Shown here piece after piece: positions 8,029-10,408 of a stretch of DNA of 10,408 nt. The DNA is taken from the NCBI GenBank assembly GCA_003508565.1, contig DNUI01000046.1:11298-21705 (forward strand), written 5' to 3'. The stretch comes from Syntrophaceae bacterium (GTDB taxonomy: Bacteria > Desulfobacterota > Syntrophia > Syntrophales > UBA2185). Every line of letters begins with the position of its first letter. Within the stretch, counting starts at the first letter, position 1. Under the pieces are notes generated by a model that saw only the letters and a program-made list of their open reading frames with translations, was not told the origin of the DNA and did no database searches. Made by a program: the position numbers and the translations under genes.

Positions 8029-8727
8029 CTAAATATTCCTTACATCCAAAGGATCGACTTTTACCCCGGGTCCCATGGTCGTAGAGAGTGATATACTTTT
8101 AAGGTAAGTACCCTTACTAGAAGCGGGTTTTAACTTCATAATTACTTCCAAAAGGGCACTAATGTTTTCATATAACTTTTCCGTTCCAAAAGATACCTTC
8201 CCAACGGGACTGTGTACAATACCCGCTTTTTCTACACGAAATTCCACCTTCCCAGCCTTCAATTCCTGAACAGCCTTCGCCACATCAAAAGTGACCGTAC
8301 CAACCTTTGGATTGGGCATTAATCCGCGCGGACCTAAAATCTTTCCTAGTTTTCCGACATTACCCATAACATCCGGTGTGGCAATTACTCTGTCAAATTC
8401 AAGCCATCCACCTTTTATCTTTTCAATTATATCATCAGAACCGACGATATCCGCCCCGGCTTCGACGGCTTCTTTTTCTTTCTCGCCTTTGGCAAAAACC
8501 AACACCCTTACTGATTTTCCCAATCCATTCGGTAACACGACACTTCCTCTGACCATCTGATCAGCATGCTGAGGATTGACACCCAAACGGATGGCAGCAT
8601 CGACGGTTTCGTCAAACTTCGCCCTCGCCGTATTAATTACTATTTCTACAGCCTCCTTGAGGGTATACCTTTTCCCCGCTTCAACCTTCTTTTTCGCTTC
8701 AATAAAACTTTTACCTCTTTTAAACAT
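8029..8727 (-). CDS. rplA: 50S ribosomal protein L1
   Basis: Forms the mobile L1 stalk that helps release E-site tRNA; in many bacteria it also represses translation of its own rplK-rplA mRNA. It has 232 residues, against 234 in E. coli. The highly conserved ILGPRGLMPNPKVGTVT block is at residues 130-146. The first half shows the RNA-binding domain I start (YTLKEAVEIVINTARAKFDE at 21-40). The C-terminal KGTYLKSISLSTTMGPGVKV closes domain I. The ATG has GAGG 7 bases upstream, and the stop is TAG. It follows rplK by 92 bases, with no clear promoter or terminator between, and is followed by the L10 leader. No anomalies seen. Confidence 0.98.
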   Translation of the reverse strand: MFKRGKSFIEAKKKVEAGKRYTLKEAVEIVINTARAKFDETVDAAIRLGVNPQHADQMVRGSVVLPNGLGKSVRVLVFAKGEKEKEAVEAGADIVGSDDIIEKIKGGWLEFDRVIATPDVMGNVGKLGKILGPRGLMPNPKVGTVTFDVAKAVQELKAGKVEFRVEKAGIVHSPVGKVSFGTEKLYENISALLEVIMKLKPASSKGTYLKSISLSTTMGPGVKVDPLDVRNI

Positions 8728-8819
8728 GTTAAAACCTCAAATCGAGACTAAATGCTCAAGAATAAAGCTGAATTCTCACTCTTCTAAGCTGAGTGGAGTT
8801 CTAAACACTGTAAGTTTAT

Positions 8820-9245
8820 TCACCCTGAAACTTCTATTCCCATTGACCTCGCTGTTCCTTCAATGATTCGCACAGCTCCATCCATATCAACAGCATTGAG
8901 GTCATTATACTTCACTTCTGCGATCTCTCTCACCTGCTTCGCCGTCACCGCTCCAACCTTTTCTCTCCTTGGATCTCCTGAACCCTTGGCAATCTTGGCT
9001 GCTTGTTTGAGAAGCACAGAAGCCGGTGGAGTCTTGGTAATAAACGTAAATGACCGATCTGCATATACTGTAATCACGACAGGAATTACCATTCCTTCCT
9101 GATTTTGTGTCATAGCATTGTATGCCTTGCAGAACTCCATTATATTTACCCCGTGCTGTCCAAGCGCTGGCCCTATGGGGGGCGATGGGGTTGCTTTACC
9201 TGCCTTAATTTGAAGTTTTATACTCGCAATAACCTTTTTTGCCAT
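8820..9245 (-). CDS. rplK: 50S ribosomal protein L11
   Basis: Binds the GTPase-associated region of 23S rRNA beside L10. It is needed for RelA activation and is the site of thiopeptide action together with the rRNA. It has 141 residues, as expected. The N-terminal domain carries the proline-rich segment ATPSPPIGPALGQHGVNI (residues 18-35), whose prolines are the usual thiostrepton-resistance positions and look wild type. The C-terminal rRNA-binding domain starts near residue 70, with DPRREKVGAVT around 91-101. I chose the ATG at 9243-9245 (MAKKV), the family's conserved N-terminus. GTG at 9252-9254 is in frame but falls within the run GGGGTGATC that pairs with the 16S tail. Its 152-base upstream spacer may hold a promoter. 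Confidence 0.97.
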   Translation of the reverse strand: MAKKVIASIKLQIKAGKATPSPPIGPALGQHGVNIMEFCKAYNAMTQNQEGMVIPVVITVYADRSFTFITKTPPASVLLKQAAKIAKGSGDPRREKVGAVTAKQVREIAEVKYNDLNAVDMDGAVRIIEGTARSMGIEVSG

Positions 9246-9260
9246 TATGATCACCCCAAT
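9246..9260 (-). promoter_or_regulatory. extended Shine-Dalgarno region of rplK, decides between GTG and ATG starts
   Basis: GGGGTGATC, directly upstream, matches most of the anti-Shine-Dalgarno complement GGAGGTGATC. With ATG 9243-9245 as start, the spacing from the core is normal. With the GTG at 9252-9254, the ribosome binding site would overlap the start codon. Confidence 0.6.
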
Positions 9261-9283
9261 TACATTGTTTTATTCGTAATATA

Positions 9284-9312
9284 ATCGTATCTTTGAAAGG
9301 ACACCACCTCAA
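9284..9312 (-). promoter_or_regulatory. candidate sigma-70-type promoter upstream of rplK
   Basis: TTGAGG (9307-9312) and TACGAT (9284-9289) are separated by exactly 17 bases and match the two consensus hexamers at four of six positions each. E. coli has a promoter at the equivalent place before rplK, which makes the match plausible but not proven. The rest of the 152-base spacer (9246-9397) may also hold an L1-binding translational operator; I could not identify one. Confidence 0.3.
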
Positions 9313-9397
9313 GCCCGATCCAACTCGACACTTACTATCAAAATAAGGTCTTCAGACGCTTTTTGCGGGCAATAAAAACTATCTACTATAGATTCCA

Positions 9398-9928
9398 TCA
9401 ATTTTGAACAACCTGAATAAAATCCAGTTCAACAGGCGTCGACCTGCCAAATATACTCACAATAACCCTTAATTTCCCCTTTTCCGGCTTCACTTCATCG
9501 ACAATTCCATCAAAGTTCGTGAATGGCCCATCAATAATTCTTACATGATCACCAATTTCAAACCTGAATTTTGGTTTTGGTTTCAAGGTTCCTTCATTAA
9601 TCCTGGTCTTCAGGTTTTCCACATCCTTGTCAGAAATCGGCGATGGTTTGTCTTTACCCCCGATAAATCCAGTTACTTTCGGCGTACCTTTGACAATATG
9701 CCACGTATCGTCATTCATCTCCATTCTGACGAGAATGTAACCTGGGAAAAACTTTCTTTTGGATGTCTTCTTCTCTCCTGATACCAGTTCAACAATATCC
9801 TCTTCAGGAATAAGAATATCGGAAAAGTAATTCTGCATCCCCGCTGCATCGATTCTTTCCTGAAGAGAGAGTTTAACCCTGTTCTCAAATCCCGAATACG
9901 TATGAACGACATACCATTTAAACGCCAT
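9398..9928 (-). CDS. nusG: transcription termination/antitermination factor NusG
   Basis: Elongation factor that binds the RNA polymerase clamp through its NGN domain and Rho or ribosomal protein S10 through its KOW domain. It has 176 residues, complete. NGN spans about residues 1-110 with WYVVHTYSGFENRVK at 5-19 and the polymerase-facing RKFFPGYILVRM at 58-69. A short linker leads to KOW at about 124-175 (GDHVRIIDGPFTNFDG, then IFGRSTPVELDF). There is no extra insertion of the kind seen in some lineages. The ATG lies 5 bases after the secE stop. Only a weak GGGTT is seen as ribosome binding site, so translation is probably coupled to secE. A product acting on the polymerase encoded downstream in the same cluster is the usual arrangement. 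Confidence 0.98.
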   Translation of the reverse strand: MAFKWYVVHTYSGFENRVKLSLQERIDAAGMQNYFSDILIPEEDIVELVSGEKKTSKRKFFPGYILVRMEMNDDTWHIVKGTPKVTGFIGGKDKPSPISDKDVENLKTRINEGTLKPKPKFRFEIGDHVRIIDGPFTNFDGIVDEVKPEKGKLRVIVSIFGRSTPVELDFIQVVQN

Positions 9929-9933
9929 TTATT

Positions 9934-10137
9934 TTAACCCAAAACCAGCCTTATTGCTTTTGCCACTCCAAAATCTACGATCCCTAGATATATGGAGACA
10001 ATTATTACAACAATAATTACTACAGACGTGGAGGCAAGAGTTTGCCTGGGGGTCGGCCATGTCACTTTTTTCAATTCAACTTTTGCTTCTTTTAAAAACC
10101 GTATAATTTTTTCAGTAATTACTTTTATCCTGTCCAT
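9934..10137 (-). CDS. secE: preprotein translocase subunit SecE
   Basis: Small essential membrane subunit that clamps SecY in the protein-export channel. The 67 residues fit the single-membrane-span form common outside the enteric bacteria, which have three spans. Residues about 8-25 form the charged amphipathic helix on the cytoplasmic face. The signature KKVTWPTPRQT is at 23-33. One strongly hydrophobic span lies at about 36-57 (Val/Ile-rich). The ATG has GAGGG 9 bases upstream, and an in-frame TGA lies five codons upstream, so this start is fixed. A 13-codon open frame ends exactly on the start codon (TAATG). It is followed closely by nusG, the near-universal partner. Confidence 0.97.
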   Translation of the reverse strand: MDRIKVITEKIIRFLKEAKVELKKVTWPTPRQTLASTSVVIIVVIIVSIYLGIVDFGVAKAIRLVLG

Positions 10138-10234
10138 TAATGCAATCCCTCAACATTAAACCTAAGACCCTTTACCATGTTTCACTCGATAACGATCCAT
10201 GCAACTACAGATTTTTCATTGCGACTTCGCCTTG

Positions 10235-10343
10235 AAACAGGCCAAGTCTCATTGAAATAAAATGGCAGGCCAGGAGGGACTCGAACCCCCAGCATCCGGA
10301 TTTGGAGTCCGGCGCTCTATCCATTAGAGCTACTGGCCTGTTT
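10235..10343 (-). repeat. 10-base perfect inverted repeat bracketing tRNA-Trp
   Basis: The last four bases before the tRNA plus its first six (AAACAGGCCA, 10334-10343) are perfectly complementary to TGGCCTGTTT at 10235-10244, which lies 18 bases beyond the encoded CCA. This pairing would compete with the normal 7-pair acceptor stem in the precursor RNA. Part of the match reflects the GGCC core shared with the tRNA 3' strand; the four flanking leader bases do not belong to the tRNA. Function unknown. Confidence 0.6.
10263..10339 (-). tRNA. tRNA-Trp (anticodon CCA), 3' CCA encoded
   Basis: A full cloverleaf folds on the minus strand: acceptor AGGCCAG/CTGGCCT (seven Watson-Crick pairs), D arm GCTC/GAGC, anticodon stem CCGGA/TCCGG with loop CTCCAAA (anticodon CCA at loop positions 34-36), T arm GGGGG/CCCTC with one G.U, discriminator G and an encoded CCA at 10263-10265. 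It is 77 bases with CCA. The tRNA lies inside the operon, 30 bases after rpmG and 125 bases before secE, so it is probably cut out of the long transcript by RNase P and 3' nucleases. This position is known from other bacteria of similar gene order. Confidence 0.98.
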
Positions 10344-10369
10344 ATTACACAACATTTTCCATGGCTAAT

Positions 10370-10408
10370 TTACTTAGTTTCTCTGTGAATCTTATGAGAT
10401 CGGCAAAA
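10370..10408 (-). CDS. rpmG: 50S ribosomal protein L33, last 12 codons (cut by window edge)
   Basis: From base 10408 the minus strand reads, in frame, F-C-R-S-H-K-I-H-R-E-T-K and a TAA (10370-10372). This matches the typical L33 C-terminus, in which a CxxC zinc half-site is followed by a short basic tail ending H-[RK]-E-T-K. The visible Cys would be the second of that pair. The position before tRNA-Trp and secE is where rpmG is expected in this cluster. It is too short to identify from sequence alone; position and tail together make the call. The start, most of the protein and any tuf gene upstream are outside the window. Confidence 0.82.
   Translation of the reverse strand, partial: FCRSHKIHRETK

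Noticed and set aside
8765..8800. Short direct repeats (AAGCTGA) and a small CACTC/GAGTG hairpin in the rplK-rplA spacer
   Set aside because: They are short and weak, with no T-tract or known operator likeness; nothing beyond chance can be claimed.
9246..9254. In-frame GTG three codons upstream as start of rplK
   Set aside because: It overlaps the ribosome binding sequence, and the conserved L11 N-terminus is MAKK, which begins at the ATG at 9243-9245.
9374..9393. ATCTA-TAG-TAGAT followed by a T-run just after nusG, resembling an intrinsic terminator
   Set aside because: The stem is only five pairs and almost all A-U, far too weak to terminate, and the operon continues with its usual next gene.
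10205..10252. A 15-codon frame (MRLGLFQGEVAMKNL) between tRNA-Trp and secE
   Set aside because: It has no ribosome binding site, starts 10 bases after the tRNA CCA, and is short enough to occur by chance.

Overview
The window is one uninterrupted, minus-strand copy of the bacterial ribosomal protein / RNA polymerase supercluster. In the direction of transcription, from high to low coordinates, it reads: rpmG (last codons only), tRNA-Trp, secE, nusG, rplK, rplA, rplJ, rplL, rpoB, rpoC (first 861 codons, cut by the window edge). No mobile element, CRISPR array, phage gene or foreign-looking segment was seen, and no gene is broken. No gene-free stretch exceeds 182 bases.

The organism is a bacterium. 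The placement of tRNA-Trp between rpmG and secE, the short one-membrane SecE, the 1363-residue RpoB and the general look of the proteins suggest the former Deltaproteobacteria (Desulfobacterota or relatives, perhaps a syntroph-like lineage). This is an impression from memory of such proteins, not a placement, and other Gram-negative phyla are not excluded.

Layout. 10340-10408 holds the C-terminus of L33 and a 30-base spacer to the tRNA. 10263-10339 is tRNA-Trp with an encoded CCA. 10138-10262 is a 125-base spacer that contains a perfect 10-base inverted partner of the tRNA 5' end. 9398-10137 holds secE and nusG, 5 bases apart. A 152-base spacer with a possible promoter leads into rplK and rplA (8029-9245). 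A 182-base spacer carries an L10-type autoregulatory leader ahead of rplJ and rplL (6912-7846). An 83-base and a 151-base spacer then precede rpoB and rpoC. The 151-base spacer contains two good hairpins.

Together the genes make the protein-exit channel subunit SecE, the transcription elongation factor NusG, the L1 stalk, the L11 base and the L10/L12 stalk of the 50S subunit, and the two catalytic subunits of RNA polymerase. Unusual starts are a TTG for rplJ (forced by an adjacent in-frame stop) and a GTG for rpoC. The points worth a second look are all in RNA-level control in the spacers. I do not see a previously undescribed protein system here.
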